Part shown: in pieces, positions 32,309-40,441 of the stretch
Position numbering within the stretch: the stretch's first letter is position 1
How the letters are laid out: the number at the start of each line of letters is the position of its first letter
DNA from: Elusimicrobia bacterium RIFOXYD2_FULL_34_15
Lineage (GTDB): Bacteria > Elusimicrobiota > UBA8919
Reading direction: 5' to 3'
Assembly: GCA_001800605.1 (NCBI GenBank)
Contig: MGVS01000023.1
Coordinates: 1 to 40,970 of the forward strand
DNA: 40,970 nucleotides
The notes under the pieces: generated by a model
Database searches by the model: none
What the model was told of the DNA's origin: nothing
The model's input: the letters and a program-made list of their open reading frames with translations, nothing else
Made by a program: the position numbers and the translations under genes

Positions 32309-33114
32309 TGATACTCCGGTTCTTCGTTTAGTACTTTTTCTATAATAAATTTCTTAAAAAACTTTTCAAGTTTATTTGTTACAAGGGCCACAAGTAAATC
32401 TTGATCGCGATTGGATGTCCTGTTTGATTTTGCTACCCGGCTTTCGCCAATCCAAACAATCTTTTTTTCATTTGCACTAAAAATGCCGGTTTCAAGTTCA
32501 AACACGTATGAATAACTCATGCTATTTTGAGATTCACCAAAATCTTTTCTTCCTGTAGATATTAGATTCCTAAAAACAATGTTTGTTTCACACTTTTTTA
32601 TAATACTAATTAACAAGCTATCCACTTTGGATATATCAGCAATCCTGGATAATTTTTCTAAAATATCTTCTTTGCTTAAATCAACTATTTTTCTTGAATC
32701 ATTAAAATTAAATTTTTCATTACTTATTATATTTTTTATGCTATCAGAGTTAACTACGCGCGATAACTTTTTCTCTTTTAATAAAATACTATAAAAATGC
32801 TCTGAAGTTACCGCACTTATTTTTTCTGCTGTCTCTCTGTCTACTAGCATTGTTTCTTGCTTATAGCTTTGCCATTTTTTTGAATCATCAATTATTGTAA
32901 AAGGGGATTTTAAAATAGGTACAAAATTATCCGAATTAACCGTATCAAATCCTATAATAACAGGAATAATACCAAGACTTTTTAAAGGTGTCTTTAATTT
33001 TTTTGAATATATAACATTACATAACTCTTTTTTTTCTTTAATATGATATAAAGAACATCCTAAAAAAGTAAAAAATAAAAGAAAAATGAAATTGATTAAA
33101 TATATTTTTTTTAT
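32275..33114 (-). CDS. Lipoprotein of unknown function with a probable AUA start codon
   Basis: The ORF track gives only the last 191 residues (from 32850). The same frame stays open 88 codons further upstream to an ATA at 33114-33112, preceded by GAGGGG about eight bases away; a TGA lies five codons before it and no ATG, GTG or TTG occurs in between. Read from there the protein starts (M)KKIYLINFIFLLFFTFLGCS, a lipoprotein signal with a lipobox-like FLGC, and totals 279 residues. The middle (ISKVDSLLISIIKK, YSYVFELETGIFSANEKKIVWIGES) faintly recalls LpoB/CsgG-type secreted lipoproteins, which is a weak inference. It lies between the amidase and the beta-barrel gene. A sequencing error of ATG to ATA is the main alternative. 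Confidence 0.75.
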   Translation of the reverse strand: MKKIYLINFIFLLFFTFLGCSLYHIKEKKELCNVIYSKKLKTPLKSLGIIPVIIGFDTVNSDNFVPILKSPFTIIDDSKKWQSYKQETMLVDRETAEKISAVTSEHFYSILLKEKKLSRVVNSDSIKNIISNEKFNFNDSRKIVDLSKEDILEKLSRIADISKVDSLLISIIKKCETNIVFRNLISTGRKDFGESQNSMSYSYVFELETGIFSANEKKIVWIGESRVAKSNRTSNRDQDLLVALVTNKLEKFFKKFIIEKVLNEEPEYQCALKIVNTLP

Positions 33115-33176
33115 AAAATTAACCCCTCAAGAAAATACTGTAAATAATTATTATGATTCTTAATTCTCATATGGGA

Positions 33177-34403
33177 CTAAAATATTGCCTGAAACTGAAC
33201 ATGCCCGCCGTCAAAAAAAGCAAATTTTCCCCAATCTTGCCTGTCCAAGTCCCAGCCGGTAATAAATTTTATACTGGATTTTTCATTAAACTTATATTCG
33301 TATCCAAATTTCAGGCGATTTTCCTTACTATTACCATTTACACCATTTTTATCCCAATCAATATTATCGTGTAAATATCCAAATTCAATCAAGGATTTTT
33401 GGGGTAAATTCAAATAAAATAGTGTAAATCCGCCCATATTATCTTTATCATAATTATAACTATTAATAATATTATTAGGATACGTGATGTCATAAATATG
33501 TTTTATGAATGAAAATCCTGAAAAAATAGTTAAATTTTCTAAAATACTTTTTTCAAAATAAGGTCTTAAGATATATTTTTTTTCTACCGACGAAAAATTT
33601 TCATTTAAACTCGATGAAATTGATACAAAATCCTTTTTGTCATTGTTTTTTCTTAAATTCAAATCAAATCCGAGTTTCCAGTCCGAATAAATTTTTGTAT
33701 TTATGTTTGTATCTATTCTGTAATTTTTATTTTCTACATCATAATTTTGCGTCACATCGGTCAAATCTTCATAATCATAAACTGTTTTTGTATTATATTC
33801 AACAAACACATAACTTTTTAGAACATTTATATCTCTCTTGATTTCTAAACGCCACTTTTTAGGTACATTTTTGTAAAATTTTTTAAAACCCAGAACGGTT
33901 GAATCATTATGAAAAGCATAATTATTATCAAAGTCGGTAAGAATATAACTTAATTTTAAACCGTTACCTTCGTCTTTTGCGTAACGAACCGCCCAACCGA
34001 TATCTATTTCATATTTTTTAAATTCAGGAGTTCCTAAAAAAGATAAATATAAATCATTCAACGGTGAATATTCAAATTCAATTTCATTTAAAAAATCTTT
34101 ATTATCTATAGTTTCTATTCTTTTATGATAAAACCTTGCCCATAATTTATTATTAATAAGCAAAGTTCGAAGTTTTAACTCCTCATTTAAATTTAAATGT
34201 TTTATATTCAAACTTCCAGCCGTAATTCTTAAACCATTTTCACTAAATAAATATTGAAAATTCCATTCGGGTAAAAAATACTCCATAAATACATCCATTT
34301 CAAACTCTTTGTCAATTAGTTTTGGATCCGGAAAATCTGAAAAACATAAACTAACTAGAGGAAATATAAAATATAATAGGTTAAGTAATATTTTTTGTTT
34401 CAT
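33177..34403 (-). CDS. Predicted outer-membrane beta-barrel protein
   Basis: A 408-residue protein begins with a signal peptide (MKQKILLNLLYFIFPLVSLCFS) and continues as alternating aromatic and polar strands throughout (YLSFLGTPEFKKYEIDIGWAVRY, KLGFDLNLRKN, SLIEFGYLHDN, NRLKFGYEYKF), ending in the outer-membrane signature VQFQAIF with C-terminal Phe. Roughly 16 strands are plausible. No family is recognised. AAGGA lies about 12 bases before the ATG. It is 62 bases upstream of the lipoprotein and is probably in the same operon as the lipoprotein and amidase. Confidence 0.75.
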   Translation of the reverse strand: MKQKILLNLLYFIFPLVSLCFSDFPDPKLIDKEFEMDVFMEYFLPEWNFQYLFSENGLRITAGSLNIKHLNLNEELKLRTLLINNKLWARFYHKRIETIDNKDFLNEIEFEYSPLNDLYLSFLGTPEFKKYEIDIGWAVRYAKDEGNGLKLSYILTDFDNNYAFHNDSTVLGFKKFYKNVPKKWRLEIKRDINVLKSYVFVEYNTKTVYDYEDLTDVTQNYDVENKNYRIDTNINTKIYSDWKLGFDLNLRKNNDKKDFVSISSSLNENFSSVEKKYILRPYFEKSILENLTIFSGFSFIKHIYDITYPNNIINSYNYDKDNMGGFTLFYLNLPQKSLIEFGYLHDNIDWDKNGVNGNSKENRLKFGYEYKFNEKSSIKFITGWDLDRQDWGKFAFFDGGHVQFQAIF

Positions 34404-34429
34404 ATTTACATCAGTTTTTCCTTCGACTT

Positions 34430-34500
34430 TTAACTGGCTCCCGCCCCAAAGGGGCGAGGCTCGCCATAGGCGGCAGGATGGTGAGCCTGTCGAACCATTA
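34430..34500. repeat. GC-rich palindrome cluster with a GTCGA-core unit
   Basis: CGCCCC/GGGGCG at the left and GGCTCGCC/GGTGAGCC form hairpins. The right end (34478-34498) is ATGGT, then GAGCCTGTCGAA, then ACCAT; the same plan with other arms (ATCCT ... AGGAT) occurs at 7109-7130. It lies between the beta-barrel and TauE-like genes. Confidence 0.7.
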
Positions 34501-34517
34501 TCGTATCAATCGTTTTA

Positions 34518-34871
34518 CTAGAATAAATATTTTACTCCAATAATTATCAAATAAATTCCAAAAAGTTTTTTTAGATTCGCGTCTGCTATTGGTTGCGCAA
34601 AAAAACCTCCAAAAAAGCCACCTATAAAAAATCCTAAAGCTATAAAACCTGCAATTTTTAAATTAACATGTCCTGCTTTATAATAAGTTAATGCGGCTAA
34701 CAAGCCTACCGGCGGAATCATTGCGGCAAGTGATGTCCCTTGTGCCTGGTGTTGAGTAAAATGAAAAAAAAATACAAGAGCTGGTATCATAATAGTCGCC
34801 CCGCCGATGCCAAAAAGGCCGCTCACAATACCGGTCATTAAACCAATACTAAGATACGCAATATTAATCAT
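34518..34871 (-). CDS. Half-size TauE/SafE (TSUP) family membrane protein
   Basis: TSUP proteins export sulfite or organosulfonates, normally with two repeats of about 120 residues. This protein has one repeat of 117 residues: GIVSGLFGIGGATIMIPALVFF with the conserved glycine-rich loop, QAQGTSLAAMIPPVGLLAALTYYKAGHVN, and LKKLFGIYLIIIGVKYL. About four membrane helices are visible. GGGGG lies five bases before the ATG. Single-repeat forms may act as homodimers. The gene ends cleanly, with no second half or frameshift remnant seen downstream. Confidence 0.85.
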   Translation of the reverse strand: MINIAYLSIGLMTGIVSGLFGIGGATIMIPALVFFFHFTQHQAQGTSLAAMIPPVGLLAALTYYKAGHVNLKIAGFIALGFFIGGFFGGFFAQPIADANLKKLFGIYLIIIGVKYLF

Positions 34872-34895
34872 TTTTGCCCCCTAATAGCTTTCAGG

Positions 34896-34981
34896 ATACA
34901 GGATACAGTATACAGTACACAGTTAAAATCGAAAGAAGCAATTTTTTTATCTGTATCCTGTGCTCTGTATTCTGTGTACTC
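34896..34981. repeat. Word-repeat element (GGATACAG / CTGTATCC type)
   Basis: AGGATACAGGATACAGTATA and CAGTACACAG on the left face CTGTATCCTGTGCTCTGTAT and TCTGTGTACT on the right: one word repeated in direct and inverted orientation around an AT spacer. It fills the gap between mnmE and the TauE-like gene. Confidence 0.7.
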
Positions 34982-34987
34982 GCCATA

Positions 34988-36367
34988 TCACTTGCCGACG
35001 CAAAAGTTTGAAAATATTCTGTTTAATATTTCTTCGGTCGGAACCTCGCCGGTTATCTCACCTAAGAAATTTAATGCTGCTTTTAAATCCAACGCAATGA
35101 ATTCTTCAGATACTCCGTTTTCAAATGACAGTTTAGTATTCTCAAGCGAACCGATAGAATTTTCTATCAGTATTTTATGTCTCATATTTGTTAAAAAGAA
35201 TTCGCTTGTATTTACTTTACCCTCAATAAATAATTCATAAATAGCTTTTTTTAGTTTTTCTATCCCCTCATTTTCTTTTGCGGATACCGGCATTAAAGTT
35301 GCGTGAAGTTTTAACGAAGATATTTCGTCCAATTTCTTTGGTAAATCGGATTTATTTAATACTAAAATTACTTTTTTTAAATTGAGTAATTCTGCAATAT
35401 GAAAATCTTCTGCAGATAATTCGTTCGAAGAGTCCAGCACAAATAATACTAAATCTGCGTTTTGTATTTCTTCCCTTGTTTTTTCTATACCGATTTTTTC
35501 AACAACATCGTAACTATGTTTTCTTATCCCGGCCGTATCCATCAAAATTAGCGGTATACCAAATATATTAATCGTTTCTTCAATTACATCTCTTGTTGTT
35601 CCAGGCACTTCGGTAACTATTGCTTTGTCCTGACCAATCAAGGCATTTAATAATGACGATTTTCCTACATTTGGCTTGCCTATAATGGCGGTCCTTACAC
35701 CTTCTTTAAATATTTTTCCTGTCTGAAATGTCGATAAAATTTTCTTTAGTTCTTTATCAACTCCATTTATTTTCTTAATCATTTCTATTTTATCAATATT
35801 GGGTATTTCTTCTTCTGTGTAATCGATAGTCACTTCTATTAATGCTAAAATATCCGTGATTACATTTTTTTGTTTATTGATTATTTTTGTCAATGAACCA
35901 TTTAACTGACTAACTGCACATGATAAAGCCAAATCTGTTTTTGCTTTAATTATATCGCAAACAGCTTCAGCTTGTGATAAATCAATTCTTCCATTTAAAA
36001 AAGCTCTTTTTGTAAATTCACCCGGGTCCGCAAGGCGGGCGCCGTTTTTGACACAGAGTTCAAGTGTTTTTTTGAGAGGGACAATTCCCCCGTGACATGA
36101 AATTTCAACAACATCTTCGCATGTATAAGACTTTGGCGCCCTCATTGTCATAAGAAGCACTTCGTCTATAAAATTATTATTATCAGTTACCTTGCCAAGA
36201 TTAATTTTGAAGGTTGGAAAATCTTTTACTAATTTTTTAGATTTTGGTTGGAAGATTTTAGAGGCTATACTTATTGCATCCGGTCCGCTTAAACGAACAA
36301 TTCCTATCCCGGCTTCACCAATTAGAGTGGAAATCGCAACAATTGTATCATCAGAATTTATTTTCAC
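34988..36367 (-). CDS. mnmE: tRNA modification GTPase MnmE
   Basis: MnmE works with MnmG on tRNA U34. The N-terminal formyl-THF-binding domain (IVAISTLIGEAGIGIVRLSG, SYTCEDVVEISCHGG, GEFTKRAFLNGRIDLSQAEAVCDII) is followed by helices and an inserted G domain: GKPNVGKSS (G1), PGTTRD (G2), DTAGIR (G3) and NKSD (G4). The C-terminus FCVGK matches the catalytic C(I/V/L)GK motif. At 459 residues it is full length. It overlaps jag by ATGA. Confidence 0.97.
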   Translation of the reverse strand: MKINSDDTIVAISTLIGEAGIGIVRLSGPDAISIASKIFQPKSKKLVKDFPTFKINLGKVTDNNNFIDEVLLMTMRAPKSYTCEDVVEISCHGGIVPLKKTLELCVKNGARLADPGEFTKRAFLNGRIDLSQAEAVCDIIKAKTDLALSCAVSQLNGSLTKIINKQKNVITDILALIEVTIDYTEEEIPNIDKIEMIKKINGVDKELKKILSTFQTGKIFKEGVRTAIIGKPNVGKSSLLNALIGQDKAIVTEVPGTTRDVIEETINIFGIPLILMDTAGIRKHSYDVVEKIGIEKTREEIQNADLVLFVLDSSNELSAEDFHIAELLNLKKVILVLNKSDLPKKLDEISSLKLHATLMPVSAKENEGIEKLKKAIYELFIEGKVNTSEFFLTNMRHKILIENSIGSLENTKLSFENGVSEEFIALDLKAALNFLGEITGEVPTEEILNRIFSNFCVGK

Positions 36368-37038
36368 GCTTTCTTAGGCTTAATTATCAGTTTTCTGTCT
36401 TCGCCTTCACCCTCAGATACAGTTTCTACACAATCACTACTTTCGAGGGTTATATGAATTATTTTTCGCTCACTTGAAGGAAGTTTTAAAGTAATCGGTT
36501 CGCCGGTAGTTTTTACTTTTTCTTCAAGCTCTTTTGCTTTTTTTATAACTTTTTCGTTTCTTCTATCCAAATAACCGTCAATATTTAATGAAACCTTTAT
36601 ACTCTTACTTTCTTTTTTACTAAGAATCAATTTCAATAAATATTCAAATGCATCCATCGTTTGGCCTTGTCCGCCGATTAGAATAGCACTGTCTTGACAA
36701 GAAACATTTATATATGCTCCGGCTATTGTATTACTTGTTGATACTTCTGCTTTGAATCCTGCTAAATCAAGAATTTTAGATAGTGTTTCAACCGCACCTT
36801 TTTGTTCTTCGGTAACTTCTGCTGAACTTTTTGTTTCTATAGATTCGGATGAAGAACTTTCTTTTTTACTTGATATTTTTATTAAGGCCGGGGTTGAACC
36901 CATTAAACCAAATAGTCCGGATTTTCCTTCATCTAAAATTTTAATTTCAGCATCTTTTCTTTCTATTTTTAATTTTTTTAAACCTTTTTCGACTGCTTCA
37001 TCTACTGTTTTACCGGTTACTTCTATTTCATTTTTCAT
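36364..37038 (-). CDS. jag: Jag/KhpB RNA-binding protein
   Basis: The 224-residue protein has a Jag-N domain (EVTGKTVDEAVEKGLKKL ... EGKSGLFGLMGS), a Ser/Glu/Lys-rich linker, a KH domain with GGQGQTMDAFEYLLKLI (GxxG loop) and an R3H domain (RNEKVIKKAKELEEKVKTTGEPITLKLPSSERKIIH). It binds RNA and in Gram-positives affects cell elongation and division. GGAGG precedes the ATG by about ten bases. It lies between yidC and mnmE as usual. Confidence 0.93.
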   Translation of the reverse strand: MKNEIEVTGKTVDEAVEKGLKKLKIERKDAEIKILDEGKSGLFGLMGSTPALIKISSKKESSSSESIETKSSAEVTEEQKGAVETLSKILDLAGFKAEVSTSNTIAGAYINVSCQDSAILIGGQGQTMDAFEYLLKLILSKKESKSIKVSLNIDGYLDRRNEKVIKKAKELEEKVKTTGEPITLKLPSSERKIIHITLESSDCVETVSEGEGEDRKLIIKPKKA

Positions 37039-37055
37039 ACAAAAAAACCCTCCAT

Positions 37056-37088
37056 TACTTTTTACCCATTACTCGTTACTCGTTACTT
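37056..37088. repeat. Word-repeat element (TTACTCG / TTACCC type)
   Basis: TTTTTACCCATTACTCGTTA followed by CTCGTTACTTTTAA repeats one word in the yidC-jag gap. It resembles the TTACTCATTACCC words at 16994-17050. Confidence 0.5.
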
Positions 37089-37092
37089 TTAA

Positions 37093-38625
37093 TTATTTGC
37101 TTTTCTTTAAAACTAACCACTGTATTAAAACAGTTAAAATATTATTTGTAAGCCAATAAATTACCAATCCCGACGGGAATCCCAAAAACATTATCGTAAA
37201 AATAACCGGCATTAATATCATCATCTGTTTTTGAGTCGGATCAGACGCTGATGTTGTCATTTTTTGCTGCAAAAACATTCCTGCGCCCATTATAATCGGC
37301 AAAACATAATAAGGGTCTTTTGCAGATAAATCTGTAACCCAAAACATGAAATGGGCGCCCCTAAGTTCGTAAGCATTTCTTAACATTGTAAAAAGCGCCC
37401 AAAAGATGGGTAGCTGAACCAGCATCGGGAGACACCCGCTAAACGGATTAACACCTTTTGATTTGTAAAGCGCCCATACCTCTGTATTCATTTTTTTTGG
37501 ATCACTTTTATATTTTGCCTGTATGATTTTCACGTCTTCCTGAATTGCTTTCATAGCATTAGCTGACTGAAAAGATTTTTTTGAAAGCGGAAAGAATACT
37601 ATATTTAAAATTACAGAAATAATAACAATTGCCCAGCCATAATTACCGGTAATCTTGTATAAGTAATTCAATGCCGAAAGTGCCAGTTCGCCAAGGTCGC
37701 CAAAAAAACCAAAATCGACTGCTTTCTGAAGTTGTACATTCGTACCATCAACTTTTATCAATTTTAAATGTGTATATCCCTTTGGACCAACATATGCATG
37801 TATCTTTAAATTCTTTTTTTCGTTTGGTAAGAAATTAATTTTATCCGTATAGATCTTCATTTCGGGTATTTTTTCTTCTTGTTCAACTTTTATATTATTA
37901 AAACCATCACCTGTCTTAAAAAACACTGAAAGAAAATATCGATTATCTATTCCTACCCATTTTTGCGGAAACAAATAATTTCCGACTTTTAATTTTTCAA
38001 CTTTTTTTTCGGAATATGAAATTGCTCTTAAAAGCCCTTTATTTTCTTTCATTTCTTTAGCATCAGTTCCTAAGCCCGGGCCTATAGATAACATTAATCC
38101 TTCAAAAACTTTATTTGAAGAAGTTTTATTTTTCAAAATATATTCTACATCAATTAAATAAGCATTATTATCAAAATAAAAAGTTTTTTCAATATTAAAA
38201 TTGTCGAGCGTTTTTACAAATTTTGCTTGATATTGCTGGTCTTTTGTTTTAACATATGCCCAACCGTTACTGCCGTAATCATTTAATAATTTTCCCCCTA
38301 AAACCAGATCAACAGTTGTCTTTTCATTTAAAGCATTTTCTTTTAAATAACAGTGAACTATTGAAGCCTCATCTTCGCTTAATACATAAGACATTTTACT
38401 TGTTTCAATATTAATTGTTTCAACAAATTCCTTAGAAACAGGAATTGCTTTTTCAGTAACAAAGCCTTTTCTTATCTGCTCTTTTCCTTTAATTATTGGG
38501 CCTTTCTCAGTTATTGTAGGAACGCTATCAACCCTTGGTTTAGACGGTTTGGGTCCATAAAACCATTGCCATAAAACAAGTATGGTTATTGATAAAATTA
38601 TTGCTAAGAATGTTCTTTTTTCCAT
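37093..38625 (-). CDS. yidC: Membrane protein insertase YidC
   Basis: YidC inserts and folds inner-membrane proteins. The 510-residue form has TM1 (FLAIILSITILVLWQWFYG), a large periplasmic beta-supersandwich domain to about residue 310, and the conserved core of five helices with the cytoplasmic hairpin (GWAIVIISVILNIVFFPLSKKS, MKAIQEDVKIIQAKYKSDPKKMNTEVWALYKSKGVNPFSGCLPMLVQLPIFWALF, FPSGLVIYWLTNNIL). The periplasmic domain marks it as a diderm-type YidC. GGAG lies about eight bases before the ATG. Confidence 0.97.
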   Translation of the reverse strand: MEKRTFLAIILSITILVLWQWFYGPKPSKPRVDSVPTITEKGPIIKGKEQIRKGFVTEKAIPVSKEFVETINIETSKMSYVLSEDEASIVHCYLKENALNEKTTVDLVLGGKLLNDYGSNGWAYVKTKDQQYQAKFVKTLDNFNIEKTFYFDNNAYLIDVEYILKNKTSSNKVFEGLMLSIGPGLGTDAKEMKENKGLLRAISYSEKKVEKLKVGNYLFPQKWVGIDNRYFLSVFFKTGDGFNNIKVEQEEKIPEMKIYTDKINFLPNEKKNLKIHAYVGPKGYTHLKLIKVDGTNVQLQKAVDFGFFGDLGELALSALNYLYKITGNYGWAIVIISVILNIVFFPLSKKSFQSANAMKAIQEDVKIIQAKYKSDPKKMNTEVWALYKSKGVNPFSGCLPMLVQLPIFWALFTMLRNAYELRGAHFMFWVTDLSAKDPYYVLPIIMGAGMFLQQKMTTSASDPTQKQMMILMPVIFTIMFLGFPSGLVIYWLTNNILTVLIQWLVLKKSK

Positions 38626-38679
38626 TTTTTATCTCCAAAATTCTACCCGCTAAAAGCTACGAAGTTGCGGGCAGGTATT

Positions 38680-38889
38680 CTAAGGAACCGGATCATAACC
38701 TCCGGGGTGCCATGGCCCGCATTTTAAAATTCTTTTTATTGTAAGTGCCAAACCTTTAAAAAAACCAAATTTTTCAATTACGCCGACTGCATATTGTGAA
38801 CAACTTGGATGAAATCTGCAATGGTGCGGAAAATACATAAAAACTTTCTGATATAACTTTATTATTATTAACGCTAATTTTTTTAACAT
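38680..38889 (-). CDS. yidD: Membrane protein insertion efficiency factor YidD
   Basis: This 69-residue protein has the complete YidD signature: [31 protein letters not shown] ... [17 protein letters not shown], including the three conserved Cys. It assists YidC at the inner membrane face. It begins seven bases after the rnpA stop. A longer gap of about 55 bases separates it from yidC. Confidence 0.96.
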   Translation of the reverse strand: MLKKLALIIIKLYQKVFMYFPHHCRFHPSCSQYAVGVIEKFGFFKGLALTIKRILKCGPWHPGGYDPVP

Positions 38890-38895
38890 CCAAGA

Positions 38896-39243
38896 TTAAA
38901 TTACTTTAGATTTTACTAACGCACTCAGAAAATGTTTCTCAATTGAAATATACACTAAATGGCATTTTCTCAACATTTCTTTTTGCGGAATTATTATAAC
39001 ATCAAAAAATTCATTAAACTCTTTTGAATGATTACGAAAAGCTTCTCTGAACAATCTTTTAACTCTGTTTCTTAAAACCGCATTCCCAAACTTTCTTGAG
39101 ACAACTACAGCCAGACGTGAAATATTTTTGTTATTTCTGTAGATATAATATACTATTCCTTCAGAAATAACCTTTTTCCCACATTTTTTTATGATAGAAA
39201 AATCGTCATGGCGAGTTAAACGGCTTTTTAGAGGAAGCTTCAT
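38896..39243 (-). CDS. rnpA: Ribonuclease P protein component
   Basis: RnpA assists the RNase P RNA in removing tRNA leaders. The 115-residue basic protein shows KSRLTRHDDFSIIKKCGKK, LAVVVSRKFGNAVLRNRVKRLFREAFR (the RNR signature) and DVIIIPQKEM. It begins ten bases downstream of the rpmH stop, in the standard rpmH-rnpA order. Confidence 0.96.
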   Translation of the reverse strand: MKLPLKSRLTRHDDFSIIKKCGKKVISEGIVYYIYRNNKNISRLAVVVSRKFGNAVLRNRVKRLFREAFRNHSKEFNEFFDVIIIPQKEMLRKCHLVYISIEKHFLSALVKSKVI

Positions 39244-39253
39244 GTGTTAAACG

Positions 39254-39388
39254 TTAGGGAATTAAAGATTCTCTTCCCTTACGTCTACGACTTGATAAAA
39301 CTCTTCTACCACCGGAAGTTTTCATTCTTGCCCTAAATCCGATGTGTTTTTTCCGTCTTCTTACATTAGGATTAAATGCTGGTTTCAT
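39254..39388 (-). CDS. rpmH: Ribosomal protein L34
   Basis: This gene is too short for the ORF track. Translation on the minus strand gives a 44-residue basic protein beginning [20 protein letters not shown], with [19 protein letters not shown] following, which is L34. It is the first gene of the origin-proximal rpmH-rnpA-yidD-yidC-jag-mnmE run. A consensus promoter has its -10 only nine bases before the ATG and no Shine-Dalgarno is present, so its mRNA is probably leaderless. Confidence 0.97.
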   Translation of the reverse strand: MKPAFNPNVRRRKKHIGFRARMKTSGGRRVLSSRRRKGRESLIP

Positions 39389-39397
39389 AGTTTGTTA

Positions 39398-39426
39398 ATT
39401 TTATTTTATTTTCTATCTTTTGTCAA
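39398..39426 (-). promoter_or_regulatory. Consensus promoter for rpmH (leaderless geometry)
   Basis: TTGACA (39426-39421), a 17-base spacer and TAAAAT (39403-39398) lie on the minus strand. Transcription is expected about two or three bases before the rpmH ATG. Confidence 0.85.
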
Positions 39427-39443
39427 GGAAAAAAGGTGTTCTA

Positions 39444-39482
39444 CGATGCCAAGCATCGAGGCTTGGCACGTTTTCAATCAAG
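39444..39482. repeat. 39-bp palindromic repeat, copy 2
   Basis: This is the second copy of the sequence at 51-89, with three A-for-G differences. The arms GCCAAGC/GCTTGGC flank a six-base loop. It lies about 50 bases downstream of the recombinase stop and upstream of the rpmH promoter. On the minus strand a T run follows some ten bases after the hairpin, so it may end the recombinase operon. Confidence 0.7.
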
Positions 39483-39530
39483 TGTTTTAAAAAGATTTTT
39501 TCTAGGCAGTGACAATACGTTTATAAAAAA

Positions 39531-40055
39531 TCAAAACTTATTTACAAACTCCCGGCAAGCGTCTTCGGGTGAAAGGTTTAAATATATTTCTGTTGTAGTT
39601 AAATGGTCGTGTCCTAAAAGATGCTGTAATGTGCGTGTTGATATATTTCTTTTAATGCAGTTTACGGCAAATGTATGCCGTAAGACGTGCGCTGATACGG
39701 GTTTTGTTATTCCGGCTCTGTTCGCTACTTTTGTTATATGCCATTGCATAGTTCGTTTTTTTAAGTCAATAGTATCTTGCAAAGCAAACCACGCCGAAAG
39801 AATTGTATAAGCCCTTTCAGTCATCGGGATTATCCGCATTTTGTTTTTTTTCCCGTATGGTCCGCCTTTCCCGTAAATGCGGATTCTTTTTTCTTGCCAT
39901 AAGATATTATCTTTTTTTAGGCCGGCAAGTTCGGATACTCTCATTCCGGTATCGAATAATATGTAAATTATAAGTTTTTCGGTAGGTGTCTTGCAGGCAT
40001 TTATAAGTTTGTTTGTGTCTTCGGCTGATAATGGTTCTCGTTTATATTGATACAT
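39531..40055 (-). CDS. Minimal tyrosine recombinase (catalytic domain only)
   Basis: This 174-residue protein is the catalytic half of a Xer/integrase-family recombinase with all active-site residues: Arg39 (DTGMRVSEL), Lys63 (YGKGG), His123 and Arg126 (HVLRHTF), His149 (LLGHD) and Tyr158 (TEIYLNL). The usual N-terminal SAM-like core-binding domain is missing; only a short AEDTNKLINACKTPTEKL segment precedes the fold. Its ATG shares a base with the HepT stop (TAATG), so it is translationally coupled to the toxin-antitoxin pair. It could be a mobile-element integrase or a reduced Xer. The flanking 39-bp repeat is a weak candidate site. Confidence 0.88.
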   Translation of the reverse strand: MYQYKREPLSAEDTNKLINACKTPTEKLIIYILFDTGMRVSELAGLKKDNILWQEKRIRIYGKGGPYGKKNKMRIIPMTERAYTILSAWFALQDTIDLKKRTMQWHITKVANRAGITKPVSAHVLRHTFAVNCIKRNISTRTLQHLLGHDHLTTTEIYLNLSPEDACREFVNKF

Positions 40056-40441
40056 TATCGGTCGAACCCTCTATCTTTTACTTTATACATGTGTTTATAT
40101 ACTGTTTCGAAACTTATTCTGTCCTTAGGAATGTCTTTTTTAACAACATCCCATATTACTTCTTTATTTATACCAAGATAATGATGCCCGACAAAATCTC
40201 TAAATCTATATATATTCTTCCATTCTATATAAGGATATTTAGCTTCTATATCTTTTTCCCTTCGTGTTATTTCTTTTACACTATCGCTTATCATGAATAA
40301 GCTCCATACTACTGCTTTTTGTTTTTCTTCATTTTTTATAAAATCCTCAAATGTCATATCTTTAGCGGTGTTTTCTAAAAATTTCATTTCTTTAATAATA
40401 TGTTCTAGATATTGTTTTGATGTATATTTCTTTTCATTCAT
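40055..40441 (-). CDS. HepT-like toxin (DUF86, HEPN ribonuclease family)
   Basis: This 128-residue helical HEPN protein has the RX4HXY motif as RDFVGHHY, preceded by IEWKNIYRF, and SLFMISDSVKEI in the first helical pair, the DUF86/HepT pattern. In known pairs HepT is an RNase toxin silenced by AMPylation from the MNT partner. The MNT gene precedes it with a four-base ATGA overlap, the standard order for MntA-HepT. The recombinase follows with a one-base overlap. Confidence 0.9.
   Translation of the reverse strand: MNEKKYTSKQYLEHIIKEMKFLENTAKDMTFEDFIKNEEKQKAVVWSLFMISDSVKEITRREKDIEAKYPYIEWKNIYRFRDFVGHHYLGINKEVIWDVVKKDIPKDRISFETVYKHMYKVKDRGFDR

Noticed and set aside
34518-34871. Frameshifted full-length TauE/SafE
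   Set aside because: No second-repeat remnant is visible downstream; the next gene is mnmE after a short repeat element.
39389-39530. oriC or DnaA-box cluster upstream of rpmH
   Set aside because: No TTATNCACA-type boxes were found; the segment holds the rpmH promoter and the 39-bp repeat.
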